Source of the DNA: Bradyrhizobium sp. WSM471
GTDB taxonomy: Bacteria; Pseudomonadota; Alphaproteobacteria; Rhizobiales; Xanthobacteraceae
DNA length: 64,000 nucleotides
Direction of reading: 5' to 3'
Assembly (NCBI RefSeq): GCF_000244915.1
Contig: NZ_CM001442.1
Span: 248,001 to 312,000 of the forward strand
In this document: positions 36,801 through 45,276 of the stretch, one piece after another
Layout of the letters: each line of letters begins with the position of its first letter
How positions within the stretch are numbered: the stretch's first letter is position 1
Program-made: the position numbers and the translations under genes
The notes under the pieces: model-generated
What the model saw: only the letters and a program-made list of their open reading frames with translations
The model's database searches: none
What the model was told of the DNA's origin: nothing

Positions 36801-37664
36801 CTAGGCTCTCCGCTCGCGTACCGAGCCTTCTTGCGCGACGGAAGCCACCAGTGTGCCGTCAGGCTTGAAGATCGAGCCGCGGGTCAAGCCGCGGCCGCTT
36901 CGGGCGCTCGGCGAATCCTGTGCGTAGAGCAGCCATTCGTCGGCGCGGAACGGGCGGTGAAACCACATCGCGTGGTCGAGGCTCGCCGGCATCATGCGCT
37001 TGTCGAACAGGGTGCGGCCGTAGCGCGCCATGATCGCATCGAGCAGCGAGAAGTCGGACGCGTAGGCCAGCGCGCACATGTGCAGCGCCGGATCGTCCGG
37101 CAGCGTTGCCGCGGTCTTGATCCAGACATGGATGCGGCCGTCCTCGATCTTTTGGCCGAAATAGCGGCCGAGCTCGACCGGGCGCAGCTCGATCGGACGG
37201 TCGGATTCATAGTAGCGGCGGATGAACTCCGGCATCTCCTTGAACATCGGCTGCTTCGCCACCTCCTCCGCCGTCAGCTTTTCCGGCGGCGGCACGTCGG
37301 GCATCTTGTCCTGGTGATCGAACGCGCTCTCCTCCTCGGCATGGAAAGACACCATGATCGAGAAGATCGCGTTGCCGTGCTGAATCGCGGTGACGCGTCG
37401 CGTCGAGTAGCTCTTGCCATCGCGCAGGCGCTCGACCTGGTAGATGATCGGGATCTGCGGATCGCCGGGCAGGATGAAATAGCAATGCAGCGAATGCGGC
37501 AGCCGGCCCTCGACGGTGCGGCACGCTGCAACCATCGCCTGCCCGATCACCTGGCCGCCGAACACCCGTTGCCAGCTGGTCTTCGGACTGTTGCCGCGGA
37601 ACAGATTCACCTCGAGCTGTTCGAGGTCGAGGATCGAGATGAGGTCGATCAGGCTCTTGGACAT
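36801..37664 (-). CDS. tesB: Acyl-CoA thioesterase II
   Basis: 287-aa double hot-dog thioesterase hydrolysing medium/long acyl-CoA (E. coli TesB is 286 aa). The catalytic Asp is in MPASLDHAMWFHRPF, the Thr/Ser in RGLTRGSIFKPDG and the Gln in LVASVAQEGSVRERR. The substrate-side blocks WQRVFGGQVIGQAMVAA and HCYFILPGD are present. The ATG at 37664 (MSKSLIDLISILDLEQLE) is the family start. It is divergent from the ubiquinone hydroxylase. Confidence 0.94.
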   Translation of the reverse strand: MSKSLIDLISILDLEQLEVNLFRGNSPKTSWQRVFGGQVIGQAMVAACRTVEGRLPHSLHCYFILPGDPQIPIIYQVERLRDGKSYSTRRVTAIQHGNAIFSIMVSFHAEEESAFDHQDKMPDVPPPEKLTAEEVAKQPMFKEMPEFIRRYYESDRPIELRPVELGRYFGQKIEDGRIHVWIKTAATLPDDPALHMCALAYASDFSLLDAIMARYGRTLFDKRMMPASLDHAMWFHRPFRADEWLLYAQDSPSARSGRGLTRGSIFKPDGTLVASVAQEGSVRERRA

Positions 37665-37813
37665 GGAATTCAGCTTTCGCCTTGCCGCTCCGGCTACGCT
37701 GCTCCGGAATGACACAATGGGGGCTTACCGCCCTTGTTTCACCGCACTGTTTCGCCCACCTCAAGTCTGCTAGCAAGACCAAGAAAACGCGAAGACTTAG
37801 CCGGGAATTGGGT

Positions 37814-39034
37814 ATGTCGGTACAGGGTAGCATTGTCATCGGTGGCGGCGCGTTTGCGGGCCTGGCGCTGGCCCTGGCGCTGCGCCAGGGGCTCGGCCCC
37901 GAGATCCCCGTCATCGTCGCCGACCCCGCGCTCTCCACACGTCCGAGCCGGGACCCGCGCGCCACCGCGATCGTGGCCGCCTGCCGCCGCCTGTTCGAGG
38001 CGATCGGCGCCTGGGATGACGTCAGGGGCGAGGCGCAGCCGATCCTCGACATGATCGTCACCGATTCCAAGCTGGAAGACGCCACCCGCCCGGCGTTCCT
38101 CAACTTTGCCGGCGATGTCGCGCCGGGCGAGCCCTTCGCGCATATGGTCGAGAACCGCCGCCTGATCGATGCGCTGGTGGTGCGCGCCGAGGCCGAGGGC
38201 ATCGATCTCCGCGCGACCACCGTATCGTCTTACGACGCGCGGGCCGAAGGTATCGACGTGACGCTCGGTGACGGCAGTGTGATTGCAGCGAGCCTGCTGG
38301 TCGCGGCCGACGGCGCGAAGTCGAAACTGCGTGAGCGCGCCGGCATCGCCACCCATGGCTGGGAATATGATCAGTCCGGTATCGTCGTCACCGTCGGCCA
38401 TGAGCGCGATCACGAGGGCCGCGCCGAAGAGCATTTTCTGCCGGCGGGTCCGTTCGCGATCCTGCCGCTTTCGGGCAAGCGCTCCTCGCTGGTATGGACC
38501 GAGCGACGCAGCGAAGCCGCGCGTATCGTTGCGTTGAGCGATGAGGAATTTCACGGCGAGCTCGAGCAACGCTTCGGCCTGCATCTCGGCGAGGTGAAGG
38601 CGCTCGACAAGCCGCGCGCGTTTCCGCTGTCCTATTTCGTCGCGCGCTCCTTCATCGCCCAGCGTCTCGCGCTGGTCGGCGATTCCGCCCACGTCATCCA
38701 CCCCATCGCGGGCCAGGGTCTCAACATGGGGCTGAAGGATGTTGCCGCGCTGGCCGAAGTCGTGGTCGATGCCGCCAGGCTCGGCATGGATCTCGGCGCC
38801 GCCGACGTGCTCGAACGTTACCAGCGCTGGCGCCGCTTCGACACCATGGCCATGGGCGTTGCCACCAACTCGCTGAACTTCCTGTTCTCCAACCAGTCGA
38901 CCTTGCTGCGCACGGTCCGCGACATCGGCCTCGGCCTCGTCGACCGCGCCCCGCCGCTGAAGAACCTGTTCATCCGCCAGGCCGCGGGTTTGACCGGTGA
39001 GATACCGCGTTTGTTGAAGGGCGAGGCGCTGTAG
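37814..39034 (+). CDS. UbiH/UbiF-family FAD-dependent ubiquinone hydroxylase
   Basis: 406-aa flavoprotein monooxygenase of the UbiH/COQ6 group that adds ring hydroxyls in ubiquinone biosynthesis. The N-terminal FAD motif is IVIGGGAFAGLALALALR. The DG motif is VAADGAKSKLRERAG. The second FAD motif is ALVGDSAHVIHPIAGQGLNMGLKDV. Which ring position it hydroxylates cannot be told. The start MSVQGSIVIGG was used. Longer frames run upstream into tesB's leader and read as non-family sequence. Confidence 0.92.
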   Translation: MSVQGSIVIGGGAFAGLALALALRQGLGPEIPVIVADPALSTRPSRDPRATAIVAACRRLFEAIGAWDDVRGEAQPILDMIVTDSKLEDATRPAFLNFAGDVAPGEPFAHMVENRRLIDALVVRAEAEGIDLRATTVSSYDARAEGIDVTLGDGSVIAASLLVAADGAKSKLRERAGIATHGWEYDQSGIVVTVGHERDHEGRAEEHFLPAGPFAILPLSGKRSSLVWTERRSEAARIVALSDEEFHGELEQRFGLHLGEVKALDKPRAFPLSYFVARSFIAQRLALVGDSAHVIHPIAGQGLNMGLKDVAALAEVVVDAARLGMDLGAADVLERYQRWRRFDTMAMGVATNSLNFLFSNQSTLLRTVRDIGLGLVDRAPPLKNLFIRQAAGLTGEIPRLLKGEAL

Positions 39035-39043
39035 GATTTTCCT

Positions 39044-39185
39044 GTCGTCCCGGACAAGCGCGCCTCAGGCGCGCGCAGATCCGGGACCCATACGCCGCAG
39101 CAAAAGTTTTGCGAAGACTCGGAGTGACCAGCTCGCGCAACAACCCAATTCGGTGGCTATGGGTCCTGGCCTTCGCCAGGACGAC
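39044..39185. repeat. Palindromic repeat element, family B
   Basis: Begins GTCGTCCCGG, has GATCCGGGACCCAT and ATGGGTCCTGG arms, and ends CAGGACGAC. The left half is a diverged form (CCCGGACAAG). It lies between the convergent ubiquinone hydroxylase and the Trm112-like gene. Confidence 0.78.
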
Positions 39186-39236
39186 ACCTGGGGTGTGGAG
39201 CGGTCATCGCGCCATTCTGCGCGCACAACCTCAACC

Positions 39237-39434
39237 TCAATCGATCTTGCGGGCCTCTTCCGGCAGCATGATCGGGATGCCGTCGCGGATCGGATAAGCG
39301 AGCTTGGCGCTGCGCGAGATCAGTTCCTGCTTTGCAGAATCGAACTCCAGCGGACCCTTGGTCAGCGGGCAGACCAGAATCTCCAGCAATTTGGGATCGA
39401 CGCTGGCTTCGGGGCGTTCGGTGGGCGCGTTCAT
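39237..39434 (-). CDS. Trm112-family protein (UPF0434)
   Basis: 65-aa small protein of the YcaR/Trm112 fold, whose eukaryotic relatives activate methyltransferases. The core is [17 protein letters not shown], followed by [24 protein letters not shown]. Only one cysteine remains, so zinc is unlikely to be bound as in full Trm112. No neighbouring methyltransferase is seen, and the role is unknown. Confidence 0.9.
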   Translation of the reverse strand: MNAPTERPEASVDPKLLEILVCPLTKGPLEFDSAKQELISRSAKLAYPIRDGIPIMLPEEARKID

Positions 39435-39495
39435 GTGGATCTCCGGCGGTCGGTTGCCTCTAGCATGAAAAATCGCAGGAGCCCATCGCGTCGCC

Positions 39496-40026
39496 TCAAG
39501 CGGAAACCATCCGCAGGATCTCGTCGAGCAGGCCCTCGAGCCGCGCGGCGGGCGATGGAGGGCCCGACAGGGCGAAGCCGAGGAACGTCCAGTACAGGAT
39601 TTGCGCGCGGGCTCGCGCCGTCGCCGCCTCGAACCCGCGCTTCTTCAGCAGCTCCTCGATATAGTCGAGCCTGCGCCGGTCGATGGCACGCACCGCCGTT
39701 TGTGCCGCTGCATCGAAGGCCGCCCAGTTCCGCACCGCGCGCTCGAGGTCGAGCCGCGCGCCAAAAGTCCTGCGCAGCAGCGCTTTCAGCGGATCGTCGC
39801 TGTCCGCCTCGACATCGGCGATGATCTGCTCGGCCGCGATCTCGCGCCAGCGCTTCAAGAGAGCGGCATGGAACGCGCCGAGATCGGCGAAATGCCAATA
39901 AAAGCTGCCGCGCGAGACCCCCGTGGCTTTCGCCAGCGGATCGGCCTTCAGCGCGGTGAAGCCGTCTCTCGCGAGCGCCTTCAGGCCCTGCTTGATCCAG
40001 TCGTCGGCGTTCAGCGTTTCGGCCAT
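39496..40026 (-). CDS. TetR/AcrR-family repressor
   Basis: 176-aa regulator. The N-terminal helix-turn-helix is at about residues 8-50 ([45 protein letters not shown]). The rest is a helical ligand-binding domain. It is divergent from the small membrane protein at 40131, and their shared 104-bp gap carries two copies of ATACA-N4-TGTAT, predicted to be its operators. The ligand is unknown. Confidence 0.93.
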   Translation of the reverse strand: MAETLNADDWIKQGLKALARDGFTALKADPLAKATGVSRGSFYWHFADLGAFHAALLKRWREIAAEQIIADVEADSDDPLKALLRRTFGARLDLERAVRNWAAFDAAAQTAVRAIDRRRLDYIEELLKKRGFEAATARARAQILYWTFLGFALSGPPSPAARLEGLLDEILRMVSA

Positions 40027-40046
40027 GTCGGGTTCCGGATTCGACC

Positions 40047-40060
40047 ATACACTAGTGTAT
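40047..40060. promoter_or_regulatory. TetR operator O1
   Basis: ATACACTAGTGTAT, a perfect 14-bp palindrome of the form ATACA-N4-TGTAT. It overlaps the first base of a TTGACA -35 element. Confidence 0.8.
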
Positions 40061-40088
40061 TGACAGCCGGCACGCCAGCGCCTATCTC
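40060..40088 (+). promoter_or_regulatory. Promoter for the TetR-controlled membrane-protein gene
   Basis: Perfect -35 TTGACA (40060-40065), a 17-bp spacer and -10-like TATCTC (40083-40088). Predicted start is near 40095, inside operator O2. The -10 is weak. Confidence 0.5.
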
Positions 40089-40089
40089 A

Positions 40090-40107
40090 CCATACAGGAC
40101 TGTATGG
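40090..40107. promoter_or_regulatory. TetR operator O2
   Basis: CCATACAG-GA-CTGTATGG, with 8-bp arms and the same ATACA-N4-TGTAT core as O1. Its centre is 45 bp from O1. It covers the predicted transcription start. Confidence 0.8.
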
Positions 40108-40130
40108 AAAAATTTTCAGGAGTTTTGACG

Positions 40131-40481
40131 ATGCGTGATCTCTTGCTCCAGTGTGCCGGGGGCGTGACCATTGTCGTGGCCCTCATCCATGGCATTCTCG
40201 GCGAGACCAAGGTCTTTGCCCGCGCCCGCATCGAGCCGGAGCGGCTTCGCACCCTGATCCGCCTGGTCTGGCAGGCCTCGACCGTCGCCTGGTTCGGCGG
40301 GGGTGTGCTCCTGATCGCGGCACCCTGGCTGCAATCGGAGCCGGCACGGCACTGGATCGTCGTCACCATGGCCTGTGTGTTCGGCTTCGCCGCTCTCGCC
40401 AACGCATGGGCGACGCGCGGTCGGCACTTCGGCTGGATGGCGCTCAGTGCTGTCGTCGCGATGGCGGCTGCCGGCTACTAG
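40131..40481 (+). CDS. Small integral membrane protein, probable TetR target
   Basis: 116-aa protein with about four hydrophobic helices (QCAGGVTIVVALIHGILG, VWQASTVAWFGGGVLLIAA, HWIVVTMACVFGFAALANAWA, GWMALSAVVAMAAAGY) and a basic loop. I do not recognise a family. The ATG was chosen because AGGAG lies 13 bases upstream, while an ATG at 40104 falls inside operator O2. It has no partner genes beyond the divergent repressor. Confidence 0.75.
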   Translation: MRDLLLQCAGGVTIVVALIHGILGETKVFARARIEPERLRTLIRLVWQASTVAWFGGGVLLIAAPWLQSEPARHWIVVTMACVFGFAALANAWATRGRHFGWMALSAVVAMAAAGY

Positions 40482-40696
40482 GCGCCGCATATTGCAGTCA
40501 TGCCTGTTGTGAGGCGTAAGGCCGCATCGACGCGCCAAATGCACGTTGCGCACGGAGGGCGCTGTGCTTTTTCGGATCGTTAGAATATCTCTAAAGGCTT
40601 CCGCCGTAGCTGCGGATTGACTTCATCATGTGCTTTGCTTCCTTCGGTCCCGCTTCGCCTTGGGGCGTAGCGCCCACGACAGAAGAGGAGACGTTC

Positions 40697-40975
40697 GTGA
40701 AGGTTATTCGTGTTGTTGCCGTTGCATTGACGATCGGGATTGGCATGGGATCGGCGGCCTTGGCCGATGGTTTCAAGGACTGCACCAAGCTCGACAAGGC
40801 GTCGTGGAAGCCGGCGAGCGAAGCCGAAACCAAGGCCAAGGCGCTCGGCTACGAGGTGCGGCGCTCCAAGATCGAAGGCTCGTGCTACGAGGTCTACGGC
40901 GTCAAGGAAGGCAAGCTTTACGAGCTGTTCTACAGCCCCGAAGATCTCAGCCTGAAGCACACGATTGCAAAGTAG
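40697..40975 (+). CDS. Secreted PepSY-like small protein
   Basis: 92-aa protein with a signal peptide (VKVIRVVAVALTIGIGMGSAALA, GTG start), then a PepSY_2-like segment: WKPASEAETKAKALGYEVRRSKIEGSCYEVYGVKEGKLYELFYSPEDLSL. Such proteins are periplasmic and often accompany membrane cytochromes or metal systems. AGAGGAG seven bases before the GTG supports the start; an upstream in-frame ATG would add a non-signal extension. It lies 39 bp before the cytochrome b gene. Confidence 0.75.
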   Translation: MKVIRVVAVALTIGIGMGSAALADGFKDCTKLDKASWKPASEAETKAKALGYEVRRSKIEGSCYEVYGVKEGKLYELFYSPEDLSLKHTIAK

Positions 40976-41014
40976 GCCGCGCGATGGTCTGCGCGCAAAC
41001 GTCTGCGCAAAGTC

Positions 41015-41629
41015 ATGCCTGAGGGTGGTCCTCGCTTGATCGAAGAAACGGTACCGCACGCACGCGGGGAGTCCAACCGGACCCCCGCGGATCGAACCGC
41101 TTCGCGGACAGTCGCGGTCTGGGACCTTCCGCTGCGGCTCTGGCACTGGACGCTCGCGGCTTGCGTTCTGGCCGCGTGGTTCACGCCGACCGTCTATGAC
41201 GGACTTCACCGCATCGTCGGTTATACCGTACTCGGGCTTGTTGCGTTCCGTCTGGTCTGGGGTCTTTGGGGAAGCCGCTATTCGCGCTTCCGCATGGTCG
41301 GCGTCAGGCTTCGGGCCGCGCCAGGTTATCTCTGGAATCTGCGCCGCGGCATCACCGGCCGCTATATCGGGCTCAATCCCGCCGGCACGTTGATGCTGGT
41401 GGCGCTGCTGGTCTCGCTCGCGGTCTCGACGATATCAGGCGCGATGTCGGTGACGGTGACCTTTTTCGGCGTCTGGTGGGTCGAGGACACCCACCACTAT
41501 TCGTCGGACGCGGTCATCGTCCTGGTCGTGCTGCACGTCCTGGGCGTGCTGATGATGGGACGTCTCCAGCGCGAGAACCTGATCAGCGCGATGATCACCG
41601 GCCGCAAGCGCATCCGGCATCACTCGTAG
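41015..41629 (+). CDS. Cytochrome b561-type membrane protein
   Basis: 204-aa four-helix dihaem cytochrome b family. Likely haem-ligand histidines lie in LRLWHWTLAACVLAAWF, DGLHRIVGYTVLGLVAFRLVWGLWGSRYSRF and VIVLVVLHVLGVLMMG. It would pass electrons between quinone or a periplasmic partner and acceptors. It pairs with the preceding PepSY-like secreted protein on the same strand, a recurrent arrangement. The first 30 residues are Pro/Arg-rich and could be a longer frame than the real start. Confidence 0.87.
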   Translation: MPEGGPRLIEETVPHARGESNRTPADRTASRTVAVWDLPLRLWHWTLAACVLAAWFTPTVYDGLHRIVGYTVLGLVAFRLVWGLWGSRYSRFRMVGVRLRAAPGYLWNLRRGITGRYIGLNPAGTLMLVALLVSLAVSTISGAMSVTVTFFGVWWVEDTHHYSSDAVIVLVVLHVLGVLMMGRLQRENLISAMITGRKRIRHHS

Positions 41630-41665
41630 GATTGAGTCGGCACAATCTGGCCGCGGGCTCGGTCA

Positions 41666-41783
41666 ACCTCGCCCGCTTGCGGGAGAGGTCGGCGCGAAGC
41701 GCCGGGTGAGGGTTTTCTCCTCTTCGGGGTTCTCGCTTGGGGCAGCACCCTCTCCCCGACCCTCTCCCGCAAGCGGGAGAGGG
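41666..41783. repeat. Palindromic repeat element, family D
   Basis: CCTCGCCCGCTTGCGGGAGAGG at the left and CCCTCTCCCGCAAGCGGGAGAGGG at the right are inverse to each other, with internal GCGCGAAGCGCC. It is related to 29381-29500. It lies between convergent cytochrome b and Lon-N-domain genes. Confidence 0.83.
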
Positions 41784-41816
41784 AGCGCACTGTGGAGGCG
41801 GAAGCTTAGTCGCCCC

Positions 41817-42494
41817 TCACTGCAGCGGTGGATCGCCGCTGGTGCGCTTCTTGGCGAGATCCATCTCGGTCACCGCGACCAGGATTTCAGCGCGGGTCTT
41901 CAGGTCGGGCGCTTCCAGCATCGCTTGCTTCTCGGCCACGCCATAGGGCGACATCATCGCCAGTGCGTTGACGAGCGCTTCGTTGGGGGCGGTCTCGACG
42001 CCCTCCCAGTCGACCTTGAGGTTGTTGGCCTTCAAGAAATCCGCCAGAACCGTCAGCAGTGCCTCGCGATCGACCTCGTCCTCGCCCATGCGCGGCGTAA
42101 AGTCGTCGACGAAGGCGAAGAAATCCACCTTGCACTGACGGTAGGCGGTGAGCACTTCGAGCTCCTCGAGCACCTTGAAGCGCGAGACGCCGGTGAGCTC
42201 GAGGATGTAGCGGCCGTCGCCGGATTCGGCGAGCTGGGTGATGCGGCCGACACAGCCGACACGGAACAGCGCCGGCTTGTCGGAATTCTTGGGCGAGTGC
42301 GCGATGTCGGGCTGGATCATGCCGACCAGGCGATGACCGTCGCGGAAGGCATCGTCGATCATCGCGAGGTAGCGCGGCTCGAAGATGTTGAGCGGCATCT
42401 GCCCGCGCGGCAGCAGCAACGCGCCCGGCAGCGGAAACACCGGAAGGATCTCCGGAAGGTCGGCGGGCCCGCGATATTCGATGTTGATCGGCAT
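41817..42494 (-). CDS. Lon N-terminal (LON substrate-binding) domain protein
   Basis: 225-aa stand-alone relative of the Lon protease N-domain without ATPase or protease domains. The diagnostic start is LPVFPLPGALLLPRGQMPLNIFEPRYLAMI, with RVGCVGRITQL and ELTGVSRFKV following. Its role is unknown. It may be an adaptor or ubiquitin-like substrate receptor. It is downstream of the CnoX-like gene on the minus strand. Confidence 0.88.
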   Translation of the reverse strand: MPINIEYRGPADLPEILPVFPLPGALLLPRGQMPLNIFEPRYLAMIDDAFRDGHRLVGMIQPDIAHSPKNSDKPALFRVGCVGRITQLAESGDGRYILELTGVSRFKVLEELEVLTAYRQCKVDFFAFVDDFTPRMGEDEVDREALLTVLADFLKANNLKVDWEGVETAPNEALVNALAMMSPYGVAEKQAMLEAPDLKTRAEILVAVTEMDLAKKRTSGDPPLQ

Positions 42495-42562
42495 CTGGTC
42501 CCCATTGTCCGCATCAAGTCACGATGCCTAACGCTCCGCCGGCGGCGATGGATCAATCATCG

Positions 42563-43486
42563 TCAGGAAAACAGGATGATCGACAGGCGCTTGCGTCCCT
42601 CGACAGTTGCATCGTCCGTGCCGCCCCAGGCCTCGAAGAACTGCACCAGCTGCTTGCGGGCGCCGTCGTCATTCCATTTGCGGTCGCGCTTGATGATCGC
42701 GAGCAGCTGCTCGGTGGCCGCTGCCCGGTTGCCTTGCGCGTTGAGCGCGATCGCCAGGTCGAATCGGGCCTGATGATCGAGCGGGTCTGCGGCGACTTTC
42801 TGTTCCAGCTCGGCGACGGGCCCGAGCTGCTCGGCCTGCTCGGCCAGATCGATCGCGGTCTGCACGGCTTTCACAGCGGGGTCGTTGCGCTTCGATTCCG
42901 GGACCATGGCGAGCGTCTGCTTGGCCTGCTCCATTGCGCCGGAGACGGCGTAGCATTTCGCGAGCCCGGCGAGGGCTGCGATGTTGGTCGATTCGAGCTG
43001 CAGCACTTCCGCGTAGATCTGGGCGGCCGCGGCGGCATCGCCCTCGCCGAGCACCGCCTCGGCTTCCTGGAGGATCTCTGCGACATTCGGCTCACCCGGC
43101 GCGGTCACGCCCTTGGTCAGCTTTTCGATGAAGGCGTTGAGCTGGCTCTCCGGGACCGCACCCATGAAGCCGTCGGCCGGCTGGCCGTTGACGAAGGCGA
43201 TCACCGCCGGAATCGACTGGATGCCCATCTGGCCCGGGATCGCCGGGTGCTGGTCGATGTTCATCTTGACCAGCTTGACCTTGCCCTTGGCGGCCTTGAC
43301 CGCCTTTTCCAGCAAAGGCGTGAGCTGCTTGCAGGGGCCACACCACTCCGCCCAGAAGTCGATCAGCACCGGCTGGCGCTTCGATTCCTCGATGACGTCC
43401 TTCACGAAGGTCTGGGTGGTCGTGTCCTTGATCAGATCGGCGGCAGCCGGGCCCGCTGCTCCGTTACCCTGGTCGATGATCGTCAC
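42563..43486 (-). CDS. CnoX/YbbN-type thioredoxin with TPR-like C-terminus
   Basis: 307-aa chaperone-redox protein. The N-terminal thioredoxin fold has an active-site CGPC at residues 49-52 (DFWAEWCGPCKQL), unlike E. coli YbbN, where one cysteine is replaced. The C-terminal half (about 135-307) is an Ala-rich helical TPR-like region. A GTG start preceded by GAGGGG was chosen; a longer ATG frame lacks support. It is upstream of the Lon-N gene, so they may be co-transcribed. Confidence 0.9.
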   Translation of the reverse strand: MTIIDQGNGAAGPAAADLIKDTTTQTFVKDVIEESKRQPVLIDFWAEWCGPCKQLTPLLEKAVKAAKGKVKLVKMNIDQHPAIPGQMGIQSIPAVIAFVNGQPADGFMGAVPESQLNAFIEKLTKGVTAPGEPNVAEILQEAEAVLGEGDAAAAAQIYAEVLQLESTNIAALAGLAKCYAVSGAMEQAKQTLAMVPESKRNDPAVKAVQTAIDLAEQAEQLGPVAELEQKVAADPLDHQARFDLAIALNAQGNRAAATEQLLAIIKRDRKWNDDGARKQLVQFFEAWGGTDDATVEGRKRLSIILFS

Positions 43487-43761
43487 GGCATCCCCTCGTC
43501 TGATGTCTGGAATTGGCGGGTCTTTAGCACGTCGCCAATTCATATGCTTCGCTGTTGGCCCTAAATTGGGCCGGGACGGCCGAATTTCAATCCATGCGGG
43601 CCGATTCGCCGGTTCCGGGGCCTTTTTGGGTCATTTGGCCGCGTTCGGGTCGATATCGGGCCTCCGATTGCAAATCTAGGCCGCCGGTAGCTGTTGCATT
43701 CCCCTCCCGCTTTTGGCATACGACAGCCGTTGCCGGCGCAGTCATGCGACCGACACAGGAT

Positions 43762-43836
<75 letters not shown>

Positions 43837-43911
43837 ATTTTTCCCAAAGCATCCAGCCGGACCGGACGGGCACGTGGTTTCCACGCCGCTGGCGGCTGTA
43901 TTGGGTCTCGA

Positions 43912-44898
43912 ATGACAATTTTGGTCACAGGCAGCGCGGGCCATCTCGGCGAGGGCCTTCTCCGCACGCTCCGCGGGCGCGGTTCGCCTGCGCGTGGCAT
44001 CGACCTGAAGCCATCGCTCTTCACCGATGCTGTCGGCTCGATCGTCGATCCCGACTTCGTGCGGGGCCAGATGGACGGCGTCACCGCCGTGATCCACACC
44101 GCGACGCTGCACAAGCCGCATGTGGCGACCCACAGCAAACAGGACTTTGTCGACACCAATGTCACCGGCACGCTCAACCTGCTTGAAGCGGCCGTGGCCG
44201 CCGGCGTGCGTAGCTTTGTCTTCACCAGCACCACCAGCGCGTTCGGCTCGCAGCTTCGCTCCGAGGCGGGCCGGGCCGCAGTGTGGGTCACCGAGGATCT
44301 GCCACCGACTCCGAAGAACATCTACGGCACGACCAAGCTGATGGCCGAAACTCTCTGCGAGCTGTTCTGTCGCGAGCGCGGCCTGCCCGTCGTGGTCTTG
44401 AGGACCTCGCGCTTCTTCCCGGAAGACGATGACGATCCGGCGATGCGGTCGGCTTACGCGCCGGAGAATGCGCGGGCCAACGAGCTGCTCTATCGCCGGC
44501 TGGATATCGCGGACGCGGTGAGCGCCCATCTGCTCGCCGCCGAGCGCGCGCCGAACATCGGGTTTGCCCGCGCCATCGTGTCGGCGACGAGTCCGTTCGA
44601 GCAGCGCCACCTGACTGCGCTGGCGCGCGACGCGGCCGGTGTGGTGCGCGAGCTCTATCCGGAGTGTGCGGAGCTCTATGCTGCGCGCGGCTGGCGGCTG
44701 TTTCCCGCGATCGACCGCGTCTATGTCAACGAGCGCGCGCGGCGCGAACTGGGCTGGCGGCCCGAATTCGACTTCGCGCATGTCCTGAAGTGTCTTCGCG
44801 ACGGCCGCGATTTTCGCAGCACGCTGGCGCGCGATGTCGGGTCGAAAGGCTATCATGAGACGATTTTCGACGACAGTCCCTACCCCGTCGCCCCGTAG
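43912..44898 (+). CDS. NAD(P)-dependent epimerase/dehydratase family protein
   Basis: 328-aa extended short-chain dehydrogenase fold. The N-terminal nucleotide motif is LVTGSAGHLGEG, and the active-site YxxxK is YGTTKLMAE at about residues 142-150, with SSS-type region replaced by FTSTTSAFG. The substrate is unknown; relatives act on nucleotide sugars. The start was taken at MTILVTG, 75 bp after the tRNA. It stands alone between tRNA-Gly and the long intergenic region. Confidence 0.9.
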   Translation: MTILVTGSAGHLGEGLLRTLRGRGSPARGIDLKPSLFTDAVGSIVDPDFVRGQMDGVTAVIHTATLHKPHVATHSKQDFVDTNVTGTLNLLEAAVAAGVRSFVFTSTTSAFGSQLRSEAGRAAVWVTEDLPPTPKNIYGTTKLMAETLCELFCRERGLPVVVLRTSRFFPEDDDDPAMRSAYAPENARANELLYRRLDIADAVSAHLLAAERAPNIGFARAIVSATSPFEQRHLTALARDAAGVVRELYPECAELYAARGWRLFPAIDRVYVNERARRELGWRPEFDFAHVLKCLRDGRDFRSTLARDVGSKGYHETIFDDSPYPVAP

Positions 44899-45276
44899 CC
44901 GCCGCTTTTGCTAATTCGCTCGACGCGTCAGATGTCTACCTGGAGTCACCGGCAGCAAGATGGCCTCCGCCGTTCTACTGTGCATGGGGTTGTTTTCGCG
45001 TTTTTTTGTTCCGGGCCCTCATGCTGCCTGCAAATTAGCCGCGCGCGACAATGATTCCGCGCTGCAGCGAGAGCGTTGCCCTCGCGGCATTCGCCATCAT
45101 TGACTTTCCGTCTCAATTTTTACCGAGCGCTATGCAGCTCACGCGGCGCGCTTCTCACCGCTCGCAGATGTGCTAACCTTCTGCGTCTGTCCTCTCGACA
45201 GAGTCCGAACTTCGCCTCTCGACTAGCAAAACAAAATAACGTGCAGCCCTGATGGCTGCCTTAGGGGAGTGACGCG
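44899..45276. other. Gene-free leader region before the sugar-dehydrogenase-like gene
   Basis: 378 bp without a supportable gene. It holds copy 2 of the 28-bp repeat and, close to the next start, a hairpin GCAGCC-CTGAT-GGCTGC (45243-45259) immediately before the ribosome binding site AGGGGAG. No convincing -35/-10 pair is seen. Confidence 0.6.
44973..45000 (+). repeat. 28-bp dispersed repeat, copy 2
   Basis: Identical over 28 bases, same orientation, to 7747-7774. It is followed here by a run of seven T. Confidence 0.85.
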
